Source: Ceratopteris richardii (taxonomy: Eukaryota > Streptophyta > Polypodiopsida > Polypodiales > Pteridaceae). From it: DNA of 64,000 nt. Below are positions 33,855 through 45,874 of this stretch, piece after piece. The stretch is from positions 161,897,306-161,961,305 of the forward strand of contig CM035413.1 of the NCBI GenBank assembly GCA_020310875.1, written 5' to 3'. Position numbers and translations under genes: made by a program. The notes beneath the pieces are model-generated. The model made no database searches and had not been told where the DNA came from. It saw nothing but the letters and a program-made list of their open reading frames with translations. Numbering within the stretch: position 1 is the stretch's first letter; each line of letters opens with the position of its first letter.

Positions 33855-34374
33855 TTGACCATTCACCATGGTAAGTATCTTTACTCTGGCTACACCATAA
33901 CCACCATAGATTAGGAAACCTCTTCGTCGGCATACCCTTGAGCACTTAGCTCAAGACCCCCAATTTTTGCACCATACTTCTTCCAATGCATTTTTCAAGT
34001 AAGCATGCATAGGGTTGCATTACAAGGCCATGCACAAAGCACATATTTTACTCTACCCATGCACAAACACACTTACCCATCATTCATTATGGGTTATGAG
34101 TACTTGGCATGACTACTATGAACATCATCTTTGGAAGATCTAGATGTCATTAATGGAGACTCAAAACAACACAGTCATGCTGGAATACAAGGAAGAAGCA
34201 CATACCAAGGGGCTACAACTTGCAAAGGCTCGCAGCGACAAATGAAGAACTAGACAACCAACCCTGCCACATTTGGAAGCTAGACAGCTCTTGTTCATAC
34301 AGAAGGGACACTCCCTCTCAAAGCACTACTTGGAACAACCACTACAACAAGGGTCTGTCAGGGACGATAGACTC
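33855..34374 (+). other. Element D 3' untranslated region
   Basis: Non-coding, between the Argonaute fragment and the polypurine tract. Part of it (33970-34060) echoes 27600-27680 on the other side of element C. No other structure recognised. Confidence 0.55.
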
Positions 34375-34389
34375 AAGAGGGGGGGGGGG
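34375..34389 (+). other. Element D polypurine tract
   Basis: AAGAG followed by a run of ten G, directly before the 3' LTR. Confidence 0.85.
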
Positions 34390-34996
34390 TGTTGGAACTC
34401 AAGGTCAAGCACAAGCATGGAAGCACATCAGAAAGGTGGACACACACAAAAAGGAGCAAGTAGGGAGCTCCAAGAAGTACATGTCAAATTTTTAGAAGAA
34501 TCCCCTACAAAAATAGTGATTTCCATCACTAAAAACCATTGTAAATACCATTTTCTATTTTTGTAACTCCATTTTGTTCAAGCCGAGGAGTCCTCCAGCT
34601 TGAGGAGTATTAGAAGTATCATCCTACCAATTTTCATAATTTTTAGACTTTGTTTGAGCCCTCAAATAAGCCCTGGAACCTAATTTTTAACTAGGCCGAA
34701 CACTAGGTCTGGACAAGGCCAAAACTAGTCAAAAAACTATAAAAAGAGCTAGAGAGCTCATTTTTGGGGTTAGCTTGGGAGAGAATAGAGCTTTTGTAAG
34801 AGAACTCTTTTGCAATCAAAGCTTTCCATTGTTCCTCTCTTTGATCTTGCCTTGTGTGCGTGTGTGTGTATGTGTGTGCATGTTGGTGTGCTTTCACTCG
34901 CACACTTGTGCCTTCACTTTCTCGTGGTCTTCATACCGGTCCTCACGTCTCCGCAGATTGACAAGTAAAGGAGGTGGTGCTTACGCTTGAGCTACA
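34390..34996 (+). repeat. Element D 3' LTR
   Basis: 607 bp starting TGTTGGAACTC and ending GAGCTACA, homologous to 16576-17186. Followed by the CTCAC target duplication. Confidence 0.95.
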
Positions 34997-35583
34997 CTCA
35001 CCAAGATTCTTTTCTTCAATAATCAACATGAACACCATATCAACAAAATATGGAATATTTTCCCTGGTGTGAATAGACATTTTGAACTACTGAGATGTAG
35101 CTCCTAAACCACGAAGGCATACTTCCACCTTATCATCATCATCTACATTCACACCAATAGATGCAAATGCCTCACATATGCTTTTGATTTTCAGGGTGTA
35201 GTCACTTACCGAGATGCCTTCTTCAGTGTATGCAACTCTTTCTTGAGTTGCAATTTCCTTGCCTTTGTATTGGTCTCATACAATGTGACCAGATTGTTCC
35301 AAGCCTCTTTCAGAGTCTTGACGTCCCCTACGTGCCCAATCATGCTATCTTGTATGCTAACAGATAGCCAATACATTACCTTTCATGCTCCTTGATTCCA
35401 TTCTTGATATCCTCTTAATTGGTCTGCAATCCGATTCCTCTTCAGTAACTATAGAGCATTTTTGTTCTCTCCTTTGATGTACTTCTAGTAGCCTTTTCAC
35501 ATCAAAAAATTCATCATTTTGAATCTCCAAGCATGGAAGTTGTTCTTGTCCAACTTTTTGCTCATAAACTGACTCATTTAGCT
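34997..35583 (-). pseudogene. Element E, right half: Copia Gag N-terminal region
   Basis: Resumes exactly at the CTCAC duplicated by element D and matches element M 62676-63255 throughout. On the minus strand it encodes the Copia Gag core, with frameshifts. It ends within the first codons of Gag, where it joins element G. Confidence 0.85.
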
Positions 35584-38420
35584 ACCAAGCATGAAGCAAA
35601 CACCACTAGTGGACACATGAGTGTCATAGCAACCAGCCCAGTCAGAGTCAGCAAAAGCATGGAAAACTGGTGATAGTGATCCCCCTTGGGATAAAACAAT
35701 CCAAGTAGCCGGTTACCACTCAAGTGTGAAAGATGTGCTTAACCAGCTACCAATGCTTGACACCTAGGCAATGCATAAACTTGGTCATTTGTGAGACAAC
35801 AAACTGAATATCTGGCCGAGTAATACATAAGTAAATCAAGCGTCCAATAGCCTTTTCATAGAGAAAAACATCATATGCATCTCCATCATCATGAAGACTC
35901 AATCGTAAACCTATCTCCATAGGAGTGGCAATAGGTTTACAGTCTTCAAGGCCAAAATGCTACAATAATGTGTCGATATATTTCGCTTGACACAAAGCCA
36001 TTCCACCATCAGCTTGCATAAACTGAATGCCCAAATAATGATGCAAATGCCCCAAGTCAGACATCTCAAATGAGTCATGCAAATCAGCCTTAAAATAAGA
36101 AATATGCTTGTCATGAGGACCAGTGAGCAACATGTCATCAACATACACAACAATGATCAGAAGCACATCATTAGCATGCTTAACATATAATGTGCTTTCA
36201 GTTGGACTGTTCTCAAAACCATGTGTAATCAGATAGACATGTATCTTTTCATACCGAGCATGTGGTGCTTGCTTTAAACCATATAATGCCTTCTTCAATT
36301 TGCACACTTGGTTTTTGTGCCCTTTTTGCACAAAGCCACGGGGCTGAAAAACATACACTTCTTCATGCAAATCACCATTCAGAAATGCAGTTTTAATGTG
36401 CAATTGATGTACATTCCAACCATGATGAGCTGCAAGTGCATAGACGCTATGAACAGTAGTCATTCGGCATGTAGGAGCAAATCTTTCATCAAAATCAATG
36501 CCTCTTTCCTGTAATAAGCAACATGTAAACTGTTGCATCAGGTTTATGCTTCAACTTGTATACCCATTTAGTGCCGATGGCCTTCTTGCCAAGAGGCAAG
36601 TCACATAAAGACCAGGTACCATTTTTCATGGTAACATCATATTTAAGTTTGATGCAAAAGAGGCACTATGAGAGCCTTAACGAGTATGGTATGATAGAGG
36701 TCCATCTAATTTGCTATCATGCAAAGTCTACACCAACCATTTTGGCATAGTTTTTGCCTCCTCAATATCAGCTCTCTCATCAACAAGTGCATCATGTAAA
36801 TGTGCATAAGAAATGGAATGATCTACATCATCACATGAAACCTGCAAAGGCTGACAAGTTGCCTCATTAAGACCAACACTAGACTATCCACCTATAAAAA
36901 GAGGCAGCAAAGTATCATACATGTCTTTGGAGCTAACAAATGTCTCCTTTGTACATGAAAGTAAAGGCTGAATAGCATCTTCCTCAAAAACAACATCACA
37001 ACAAACCAAAATGCATTTAGTATGTGGATGATATAGACGATAGCCTTTGCTTTCAAAACTGTATCCAACAAAAATACATTTTACTGCTTTATCGTTCAAT
37101 TTCCTGCGATGTTGTTGAGGCACTAATGCATATGCTAGACAACCAAAAAGACATAGGTGAGCAACAGATGGCTTATGACCATGTCAAGCCTCATGAAGTG
37201 ATAGACTGCAATGCTTTAGTGGGACATCTATTACGTACATATGTTGTACACATAACGGCCTCAAGCCAGAACTATGTGGTAAATCCTAACTCTTGACCAT
37301 ACACCTCGGCATCTCCATGAGTGACATGTTCTTTCGTTCAACAACTCCATTTTGTCGAGGTGTACATGGCACTGTACACTGATGTTTTATCCCACATTCA
37401 TCCAAAAATGCATTAAAGTCAGAAGACATATATTCCCCCCCTCCATCAAAATGGAGGGTGCCTATTTTACATGCTAATAGATTTTCAGACAAAACTAGAA
37501 ATTGTTTGAAGCACACTTCAGAATTCACTTTCAATGGATATACCCATGCATGCCTGGAAATATCATCAATGAAAGTCATGAAGTAAAGATAGTTTCCAAA
37601 AGAAGGTGTCTGCATAGGACCAAAGACATCACTATTGTACAAGCTGCAATTTCTGAGTAGCTTGAAGTGAACCATCTTTTGGGAAGGATGAATGTTGCAT
37701 TTTTCCCAAAATATAGCCTTCACAAACATGTTTATTAGGTGCCTTTAGTTTGGGCAAAGAGAACACTATTTCAGATTTTTGCAAGCGTATCAAACTAGCA
37801 AAATTTAGATGACCAAAGTGTGCATGTCAAAGCTTTGCATTTGACATAGCCTGAGAATCATGTACTGCACATGCTAAATCATTCATAGATTTTTCATAGT
37901 CTATGAGCTTATACAACCCACAACATAAAATGCGAGAAGAAATAATCACATCGCCATTTGAAATATCATGAATTATACATCTATCATTAACAAAGTTCAC
38001 AACCAAGCCAATCTTGGCTAAAGGTGAAACTGATAATAGATTCTTCTTGATCCCTAGCACAAATAGAGCATCTAACAATGTGAAAGAACTACCATCAGTA
38101 GTAGTCAGAATGATCTTACCAACTCCCATGATAGGATAAGAGGAGTTGTTGGTACATGTGATAGTATTCCCTATAGGGGCAGGCTCAAGTGAAGTGAAGA
38201 AACTGCATTGCGAGGTAATATGTTTGGTTGCCCCACTATCAATGTACCAAACATCTGAGTCTACTACAGACGTACACTATTTAGGAGAGAATGGGTCAAA
38301 ACTGCAAACAGTAGTAAACGCCCATTCTTCATTTTGCACTAGATTAGAAGACTCTATTTTTAGTGTAGAGGTTTTTACAACCATTCCAGCCTCTTTTGTA
38401 ATCAAGTGTATGAAGACTTG
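35584..38420 (-). pseudogene. Element G: Copia pol (protease, integrase, RT, partial RNase H)
   Basis: Read leftward. The protease region at ~38260 has DVWYIDSGATKHIT. The 38129-37827 piece is the pre-integrase part. Integrase (37729-37286) has TFIDD, FDGGGEYMS and NGVVERKN. A linker ORF follows (37123-36884, CIFVGYSFESKGYRLY). RT (36538-35960) has HQLHIKTAFLNGDLHEEVY, LYGLKQAPHARYEK and VVYVDDMLLTG. RNase H begins, then is cut at 35584 where element E starts. Many small lesions. No LTR is attached; its matching 5' half is the inverted fragment H. Confidence 0.9.
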
Positions 38421-39004
38421 CCAGCATGAAGTTATGGAACTCAAACAATAGCACTTGGAAGAAAATCAGCCCTTACACATGCATAAATAGCAAGCATCAC
38501 ACGTATAAAGCATGTAAAAAGATTTACCATAGGTGGAAGTAGGGTTGAGACAATCCAAGAACACCATGAAAGCTTCAAATGAAAAAGGAGAAAAAAATAA
38601 AAGAGCCCAATAAGTAATATGCACGAAATTTCACTTACTTATATTCAAGTGGTTATTTACAACTTAGGGTTTTTGTCCTTTATACTCAAGAACTTGACCC
38701 TTTTCACATTGCTTTTTACCAAAAAACTTAAAAATAAAGTTGTAGATCTAATGCAAGAATGGAAATGCTCACTAAAATGATAAATAAATTACAAAGTGTT
38801 TGAGATGATTCCATAGGTTCACAAAATCCTTGGCCTTTACAAAAATGGAGTTGGAATACATAAAACCCTCTAGAATAGGTGAAAATTACATGGTTGAATT
38901 AAAAAAGTAGGCAAAAGGTGACGTATTCACCTTGGTGATTCCAAGCTCTATCAATCGATGTTTATGTACTACTTGGCATAGTCCAAGAGAACTTGCATAC
39001 TCTT
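38421..39004. other. AT-rich spacer between inverted Copia halves G and H
   Basis: No coding motif on either strand. The left ~30 bp may still be G Gag. The rest shows no repeat or boundary I can identify. Confidence 0.5.
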
Positions 39005-39234
39005 TGTTGATATATTTAGGTAGTCATGTGTGTGAACGCTCTAGGACCGTCGGGGCACTTTTTTCCCTCTTTAGGAGGTTTTTTTCTGTGGCTTGTATAT
39101 ACGCCTACTACCCTAACGAGTTACTTATCTTTGTACATTCTAGTGGTAATACATTCAGTATTGTGTGTTGTGCTCCAAGCTTCTTCTTCTTCCTTGTGCT
39201 CTTCACGTGCTTCCACAGACCTCAAACTCCAACA
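39005..39234 (+). repeat. Copia LTR (element H)
   Basis: 230 bp, TGTTGATATATTT...CTCCAACA. Matches 56428-56660 and, inverted, 54421-54651. Confidence 0.9.
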
Positions 39235-39236
39235 AT

Positions 39237-39248
39237 TGGTATCAGAGT
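39237..39248 (+). other. Element H primer-binding site, initiator-Met type
   Basis: TGGTATCAGAGT, 2 bp after the LTR; one mismatch to the complement of the initiator-Met tRNA 3' end. Confidence 0.85.
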
Positions 39249-40381
39249 AGGTAGTCGCTTCATCTAGGGCATCATTGACACCCCTCTGGTCACAGTCTCA
39301 GAATCACACAAAATTTGGTGAGCATATTCAGGGTGATTAAGAGATCAAAACATCTTTACTTTGTCATGCCAAAATCACGATCTGAGCTCGTTTCGGCCTC
39401 CAAATGCACTATCATAGTGCTTGTGTAGGCTATTTCATCTTTTTGTGCCAAAGATATATACAAATTTTGGTTTGCCAATATAAGCATCTCAAAGTCTGCT
39501 ACAGGTTTAGCAGAACTCGTCAGGGTAATTTTGTTCAACTTCTTTGGATACAATCATTTTTTTGCATCACGGTATTTTAGTCAGTGGCCATTGTTGAAAG
39601 CAGTGATGTATTTTGTATGTTGGCTATTGATGATAGGTTGGATGGTATGAATTACCCATTGTGGGCTTATACAATGGGTCATGCATTGATTGAAAAAGGA
39701 CTATGGAATATTGTGCAGGGTGTTGAAAAATGTCCTATTACACCTGCAAGTACAAGTACTAAAGCTAATGCAGATGGCGTTGAAGATGACGATATTCTTC
39801 ATGTTTCTATTCATTCTGTAGTTTCTGTTGCACCTATTATAGAGAAAATTCATTGGGATGGCAGAGATGCTCAAACACATGCATTGATAGCCCTATCTGT
39901 CAAATGTGCCATTATTCCTCACATTCGCTCTTGCAGAATAGCTAAGGATGCTTGGGATACACTTACCACATTGTACTAGGCTAGGAATAAGGCTCGTGTT
40001 GATTACCTTCAAAAACAATTGGAGAGTGAGCATATGAATTAAAGTGATTCTATGGACAATTTTCTAACAAAGATCAAAGATTTGAAGGAACAATTAATTT
40101 TTGCTGATGAAGTCTTGCTTGATAGTTCACTTGTGTAGACTATTTTGAATGTTCTCCCCGATTCATACCAGAGTTTTGCTTCTACTCTTTGTTTGATGAT
40201 AAAAGGCAATCCAATGGCCTTAACATTTGAGGATTTAGTCTCTATTTTGTTGTAGGAAGATCAGCCTAGGTAGAACAGGTCCATTATGGGTGTTGCAGAT
40301 TAAGCTTTCTTGGCTAGTCATAAGGGCAAAGGTACATGAAGCTCTTCTACTAGTAAGCAGAAATCTTCTAATTTTGCACAA

Positions 40382-40935
40382 TCAAAGAAGGAAGACAGAG
40401 AAGAGAAGAAAATAGAAAAGCAGAAATTGTCTTGCAAGTATTGTAAACCAAATGATCATGTCATAAAGAATTGTCCAAAACTGGAGCACAAATGTGCTAG
40501 AACCTTGGGGGTGCTTGCTTGGAGTCAAGGTGCTGATAAGATAGTAGCACCTCATGAAGTCAAGCTTTGGGAGTTGAGCACCGAAGTATAAATCCAATCC
40601 GGCCTTCTCCCACACAGGGCATTGTGCTTCTGCATTTTGTAACTTTTCAAATTCCCTCATGAAGAAATGGTACTTGCCTTGCTTTCCATTGAATTTCAAC
40701 TTTGACTCCCAGAGGTATGATTCTTCTCCCAAAGGTCCTGTGACTTCACTAAACCAATGGGAAGCTTTGCCAACAAGCATGGTATGGCCGCTTAGGGGAT
40801 CATGTATAGGTATAATCTAAATGGCTTGCAATTCCTCTGGGTTTTCAATTGTTTCAGGCGTGATAGGTAAACTCTCCATATCAACCACTTGTTGGCTTGC
40901 GCCTACTTGAGAGCTTGTTCCTGCTACGTTAGCCA
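40382..40935 (-). pseudogene. Unrecognised ORF on the minus strand, possibly Gag-like
   Basis: The reading frame starts near 40935 (MANVAGTSSQVGAS), has a stop, and is open again for 132 codons (40780-40382) with HWFSEVTGPLGEESYLWESK and MREFEKLQN. It overlaps the end of fragment H in its last ~110 bp, so only the 40935-40500 part is likely real. No domain recognised. Placement amid transposons suggests a Gag start; a captured gene is equally possible. Confidence 0.35.
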
Positions 40936-41684
40936 TGTTATGCTTATGTGCTGGAAGAACACAGTCATATTAGCATTGCATCATAAACATGATGATACCA
41001 TGTTCCCTCTACCACACCAACGTTAGTAAGTGAGATGTTTTGTATGGCTTGTGGGTGTAAGTTAGTAAGTTAGTGGTTTTTCCCTAGATGCATAATCTGG
41101 TTATGCATTGTACTAGGAATGCATCTATTCTGGTGTGAATGGATTCACAAACTTAGGTCGGGTGGTTTGATACAAGGTCTTATTCTCCAAACTTTTTGTG
41201 TGTGATTACAACTTTTGAGTGTGATGATTTTTACATGTTGTTGGCATGTGTCCTCTTGAATTTGGGAGTTTTTGGGTACCCATTTCTAGACAGTCTTAGG
41301 TGTGATTTCATGTGTGGAGGCATTGATTACAGATATGTGCCCTAAAGTGTATGATATGAGTGATTGTGAGTGTCGATTTAGGCTTGTGTGCTTATGTGAA
41401 GCTACTTGAGTGTGTAAGCATGTCCTGGGCACCCAGTTTTATCTAGTGTTGGGGTCAGCCTTCATTGACTGCTTTGGGACCCAAATAGAAAAGGTCCATT
41501 TTGGGAGATTCATAGAATACTTGCTCTTTGTAGTCCTTGCTTGGGTAGATGGTGTCATGCATTGTTGGGGTACTGTCACTTGAGCAGAGGGTTGTTCACC
41601 CTTGTGTATTGAGATCTACTTCACATTTTGAGTCCCCTTGCTTTGTGCTCTTCATTGACTATGAGTATAGACCGTTTGCTTCCT
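40936..41684. other. Non-coding spacer left of element I
   Basis: T/G-rich sequence without a recognised LTR, repeat or coding motif. It lies where the 3' end and 3' LTR of element I should be, but it does not match I's 5' LTR. Confidence 0.45.
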
Positions 41685-42254
41685 CTACTTTTGGTACTCC
41701 TTTGGTTGCTTTGCCTCGGTCACTTTTGAAAAAGAATGGAGCTCCATCATATCCTTGGCTTCTTTGCTAAGAACATCATCCTTCTGCATCATAGAGTTTT
41801 GGACAATAACAACATCATCTTCATCTTCATGTGTACTCTTGGAAGGACCAAGAGTTGGTGCCTTTCCTATTTCCTTGAGTGCTTTATTTTCTAACTCAGT
41901 GGTAATGCGATTCTGATTTACCCAGACCTGAAAAAGTCCACTTCTTAGGTTCATGTTGACACCATGATTATATATCCAATCTTGACCCAAGATAAGAGAT
42001 TCCGTGAGGTCCTCATCTTAACACACTAGTACCTTCACTATCATGAGAACATCCTAGATGTAGATGGGAAGCTCCACCTTGCCCATGCAACGAGTTTCCA
42101 CACCTCCCGATCCTATGAGATATGCATCTATAGGATTGATACTTAATTGCAATTCTTGACAGTAAGAAAGTCTAACTGCACTAGTGGTTGCACTTGAGTC
42201 AATCAAAGCTCTTATAGTTCTTGCACTATTTCCTTGTCCTACCTCTAGGGTCAC
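41685..42254 (-). pseudogene. Element I second retropepsin-like domain
   Basis: Matches the D domain at 26351-26760. It has RALIDSSATTSAVRLSY, in which the Gly of DSGA is Ser; then LIGSGGVETRCMGKVELPI; and MGQDWIYNH after a stop between 42054 and 41990. It is in the same frame as integrase and linked to it by a helical Lys/Glu-rich stretch, as in D. The Gly-to-Ser change would probably impair a retropepsin. Confidence 0.8.
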
Positions 42255-42524
42255 AAAAGGATGTCAGTCAACTATTCTGTGGGAACGTACACCTAATGCT
42301 TCGCACATAGCCATGTGATATCTTGGAGCTTCATAATCATCTGATCTAGGCTGATCTCTACCCTGTCTCCTCAATTTCATTCGTCAGATGTGTTATAAGG
42401 CTTCTGCCTGCGCTTCTTCTCGAACTCATTTTTTCTCTTCCTTATGTTTCTTGGCAGTGTTGAGTCGGTTTAGCATTTCCCCTGTGAGGGGTTCTTGATA
42501 TAATTTGACTCTGCATCCACTGAT

Positions 42525-43377
42525 CTAACTAGGTAGGGTGTTACCTTCTAGGGTGGCTAATTTGACGGCTCCACTTGTTGATATTCTATTAATAATCATT
42601 GGTCCATAGCCACGCTTCTCCAACTTCTGTGCATGTTGCTTCAGGGTGTACACCAAAACTAAGTCTCCTACTTTCAAGCCTTTATCCTTCACATGGGCAT
42701 CAAAATATGCCTTTTGTCTTTTCTTAGCTACACAAATCCTTGCTATTGCTCTCAATCTTGTTTCACCTAACCATTCTAGATAAAAAATTCTAGATAAGAG
42801 CTCATGGCCGGTCAATTAATGCTCTTGTGCTACTCTCGGTGTGGGTATCAGGAAATCTAATGGTAGCACTGCATTTTGGCCAAACACCATTTGAAAGGTT
42901 GTGGCCTGGAGTACCATTTTATAGGCAAATAGATATTCCCAAACAACATGGTGTAGTTGTTTATCCCAATCATAACATTTATTATTCACCAACTTTGTTA
43001 ACACATTACATAGAATCTTGTTTATGCTCTCGACATGACCATTGGCTTGTGGATGATAGGGGGCTGACTTCTTATGTACTACCAAGAATTCTTCGAGAAG
43101 GTGTTCAATGACTTCATTCAATAAGTGCGTGCCCTCGATCACTCACCAATTCTATAGGCAAACCATATCTGGTGAACACATTCTCAAATAAGAACTTAGT
43201 TGTCATTTGAGCATCATTCTTCATTGTGGCCTTTACCTCTACCCATTTAGTTAGATAATCAATTGCCACTATGATATATTTGGCATGTGAACTCTTAGCT
43301 CGGGGATTAATAGGACTGACAAAGTCTATTCCCCACTTATAAAATGCACATCCATCCATCATAGGTTTCAATGGCAT
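42525..43377 (-). pseudogene. Element I integrase core and C-terminus
   Basis: The core begins FYKWGIDFVSPI, a segment deleted in D. The DDE residues appear in VAIDYLTKW, VSDRG and the QANGH.ES region (43114-43050), with a frameshift at ~43130. The C-terminus (KKRQKAYFDAHVKDKGLK, ISTSGAVKLATLEG) is nearly the same as in D. Confidence 0.88.
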
Positions 43378-43427
43378 CTCATCTTTTTGTATCGGATACT
43401 AAGTTCGTTGACAAATGTCACACCTCT

Positions 43428-44231
43428 TCATGTAGGTATGTGCATCCATGTGAAGGGTGGCCACCAAAGACCTACAAATAGTATTGCTTTGATCACCCTA
43501 TCTGGTCCAAAGTGTCCTCCTACCACACCTTGGTGAGTAGTCACCAAGACCTTAAGATATTCGCTCTTGTGGACACATAGTCTTAGGTATCCATCCTTTC
43601 CATGCTTGTATAAATTATCACCAATGAGTGCATATTCTAGGGCTTCTTGTTCTAAACTCCATCGTCTAGTCAAGGTCATTTCTTGAGGGAATGTTTTCAT
43701 CCTCAAAAAGGTTACTAATGGTTCACTCCAATCTGGCACTAAAGACACTTGATACAAAGTGGCATGTTCCACCGGAGATCTAGTGCTGCAGATTGGGCAT
43801 TCCTTGCACATTCTATGAACATCTGCTTCCATTGTTGGCCAATATACCCCTAACCATTGGTGCATCTACAAGGTTCGATGTTTGGAGTGTTGTTGTTGCA
43901 GGGCACCTAAATGTGCTATTTGCAACCACTTTGCATGCCCCTCTTCATCTACACAACAGGCCAATATGCCTTGATTGGTGTGCTTATACATGCTGCCTAC
44001 CATGATGTGGTATTTCTGAGATCGTACCACTTCTTTATCTTTGGCTCTCAATACAAGGCGTTTGGGTCCAAATGTTAGAATCGGCACTATACTTTTGGGC
44101 CATTCAGGCACTACTTCTAGATTGAACAAATAAGCATAAGAAAGGTCATCTGATACTCCTTGAGGAGACTCTCTTGAAGCTAGTCTAAAAAGGTGATCTG
44201 CCCAAAGGTGAGTCCTACCTTTCCTAACCAC
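43428..44231 (-). pseudogene. Element I end of RNase H and tandem H2C2 zinc modules
   Basis: The end of RNase H (RKGRTHLWADHLFRLAS, ESPQGVSDD) leads into module 1 (AHLGALQQQHSKHRT; after a stop at 43866, GVYWPTM and CPIC). Module 2 follows (THQGVVGGHFGPDR, GLWWP). The same duplication and linker as in D and F. Module 2 loses its Cys pair to a frameshift near 43430. Confidence 0.85.
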
Positions 44232-44314
44232 AATTTCCCCTTTTCCTTGTTCAATTCATTTGTAGTTGAATCTTTACACTTTTCTTTTTGAGGGGCTTTC
44301 CCTCTCCTTCTTGT

Positions 44315-45750
44315 CTATATAACAAAAGATCCTATTTCTTCTACATATACCACTCTAGCAGATGGTGATGGCATATTGGTTTCTTCTATAACTCTTTCCT
44401 TACTCACAAAGAGCATCTGAATGTGAGGCCTTGATTTGGATGCCTTGTTCTTTGGGCAACAAATGGTGTAGTGATCTCTAGTTTCTAGGAAATTTCTGCA
44501 AGGAGGAGAATTCTCTGGCAGAGGACATTTGCTTTGATAATGTCTAGATTCCCCACACCTAAAACAAATCATTGGTCTTCTAAGCCCATTTCCAAAATTA
44601 CTTTGAGGACATGGCTTGTCGGTGTTACCTTGACTTGGTACAACAATCATTACATTGGATGCTGGTTGGAATCCTCCTTCTCCTCAGTATGCTTGTGCAT
44701 ACATTCCTCTAGAGTGACACTCATGGTCTTCATGATCATGTTTCTTGTATAATTGGCAAGTCACACTTAAGAGAGGGAAGTCGCTCACCACATGGACCTG
44801 CTTGCTTCACATGATGCACCATAGTCCACTTTTGATGCCACTTCCATGAAGTTCTTGTAGCTCATGTCGAAGTTGTGCCAACTCTTTTGCTTGGGCCTCC
44901 TCTTCCTTTTGTAGCTTTAATGATTCAATTGCATGCCTTACTTGAGTCACTACTCTTTCTTCTTCTTTGTGGGGCTTGTTTCTTCTTAAATTCTCAAGCC
45001 CTTTCCTCAATTGTGTTACTCGGTCTTCAAGTTCCACATGGTATGGTAGACTAGAAGAGTGAGTTCCATATTGATGTCTAATTTGCTCCAATGATGTTGC
45101 TGTCATAATGAATTCTTCAATTGTTGATGTGGGGAGCACTAATTCCTTGATCTTGCACTGTGTGGATATTGGAAATCATTTTGTAACCCGCTTTTTTATA
45201 AAAATGTCATGCGAAGGGTCTGGTAATTTAGCCATAAGTGCTTTGGCTTTAGTAACAAATTTGAGAAATTTCTCCCCAATACCTAGTCATAGGTTCTCTA
45301 ATTCTTCAATGATGTTTTACATTCAGTTTCCTTGATGAAACTATGCTTTGAAGGCATCCTTCATTAAATCCCAAGTAGCAAAATGGTTATCTATAAATTG
45401 GATAAATCATTTGTTTGCTAGACCCTCCAATGTTGTTGGGAAGATGATAAGAAATGCATCTTCTCTTCCCATTAACCCCTTCATTTTACATAGGGCTAAA
45501 AATCATGTGAAATGTGTGTCATGGTTTTCATGTGCTAATCTGGTAAAGGAAAGAAATTTGTTATTCAATCTTGAAATTAAAGTTTTTAAGTCTAGTTGAG
45601 TTGTCATATTTCCTACTGATGATGTACATGAAAGAGGGTTGGCTGATCTACAAGCAACTTTCATTCTTGTTGTTTTGAAATAAACTCCTAAGGTTTGTGA
45701 CCAAGTTGTGGTCATGAGTTGCGCATTCTGTTTCTTAGGCTTAAGATGAA
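44315..45750 (-). pseudogene. Element I Gag, decayed
   Basis: Gag core remnants lie in 45715-45150 (e.g. FLSFTRLAHENHDTHFT, FATWDLMKDAF) with many stops. A coiled-coil segment follows at 45139-44807 (QLRHELQELHG). Then comes a knuckle CFRCGESRHYQSKC and a second, damaged one (44650-44315). It is not similar to the Gag of D. Confidence 0.75.
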
Positions 45751-45851
45751 TTCCAAGGAAAAGGAAAATTTACCTTTTCAATCACACTATCGACACCTTT
45801 GCACTTCCTCTTCACTTTGTAATGGTGGTTCTCCTATGCTCAAGTTTCCTT

Positions 45852-45869
45852 GTCCAACTGGGCATGCCA
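45852..45869 (-). other. Element I primer-binding site
   Basis: TGGCATGCCCAGTTGGAC on the minus strand, ~5 bp inside the LTR. It belongs to the TGGCAYGCC... class of plant Gypsy PBS and differs from that of element D. Confidence 0.65.
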
Positions 45870-45874
45870 AATTT

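Larger units (their letters stand above)
16576..34996 (+). mobile_element. Element D: Ty3/Gypsy retrotransposon, 18.4 kb including nested C
   Basis: LTRs at 16576-17186 and 34390-34996 face the same way, with an Asp-type PBS after the first and a G-rich polypurine tract before the second. CTCAC flanks both ends (16571-16575, 34997-35001). The uninterrupted relative in element M has a single CTCAC at this site, confirming insertion. Order: leader minisatellite, Gag, protease, acidic linker, RT, RNase H, two H2C2 modules, integrase core, second protease-like domain, then an insertion of element C and an Argonaute fragment. Removing C leaves ~13 kb. Several stops, two frameshifts and an integrase deletion make it defective. 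Confidence 0.95.
39005..40495 (+). mobile_element. Element H: Copia 5' fragment (LTR, PBS, Gag)
   Basis: The LTR (39005-39234) is followed by an initiator-Met PBS. Gag starts at 39584 (MAIVESSDVFCMLAIDD) and contains the Copia Gag core (LDGMNYPLWAYTMGHALI, RIAKDAWDTLTTLY). Stops follow from 39977 and a CX2CX4HX4C knuckle near 40436 (CKYCKPNDHVIKNC). It breaks off near 40495. A better-preserved copy is at 56428-58220. H holds the 5' half of the family whose 3' half is G on the opposite strand. Confidence 0.85.
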
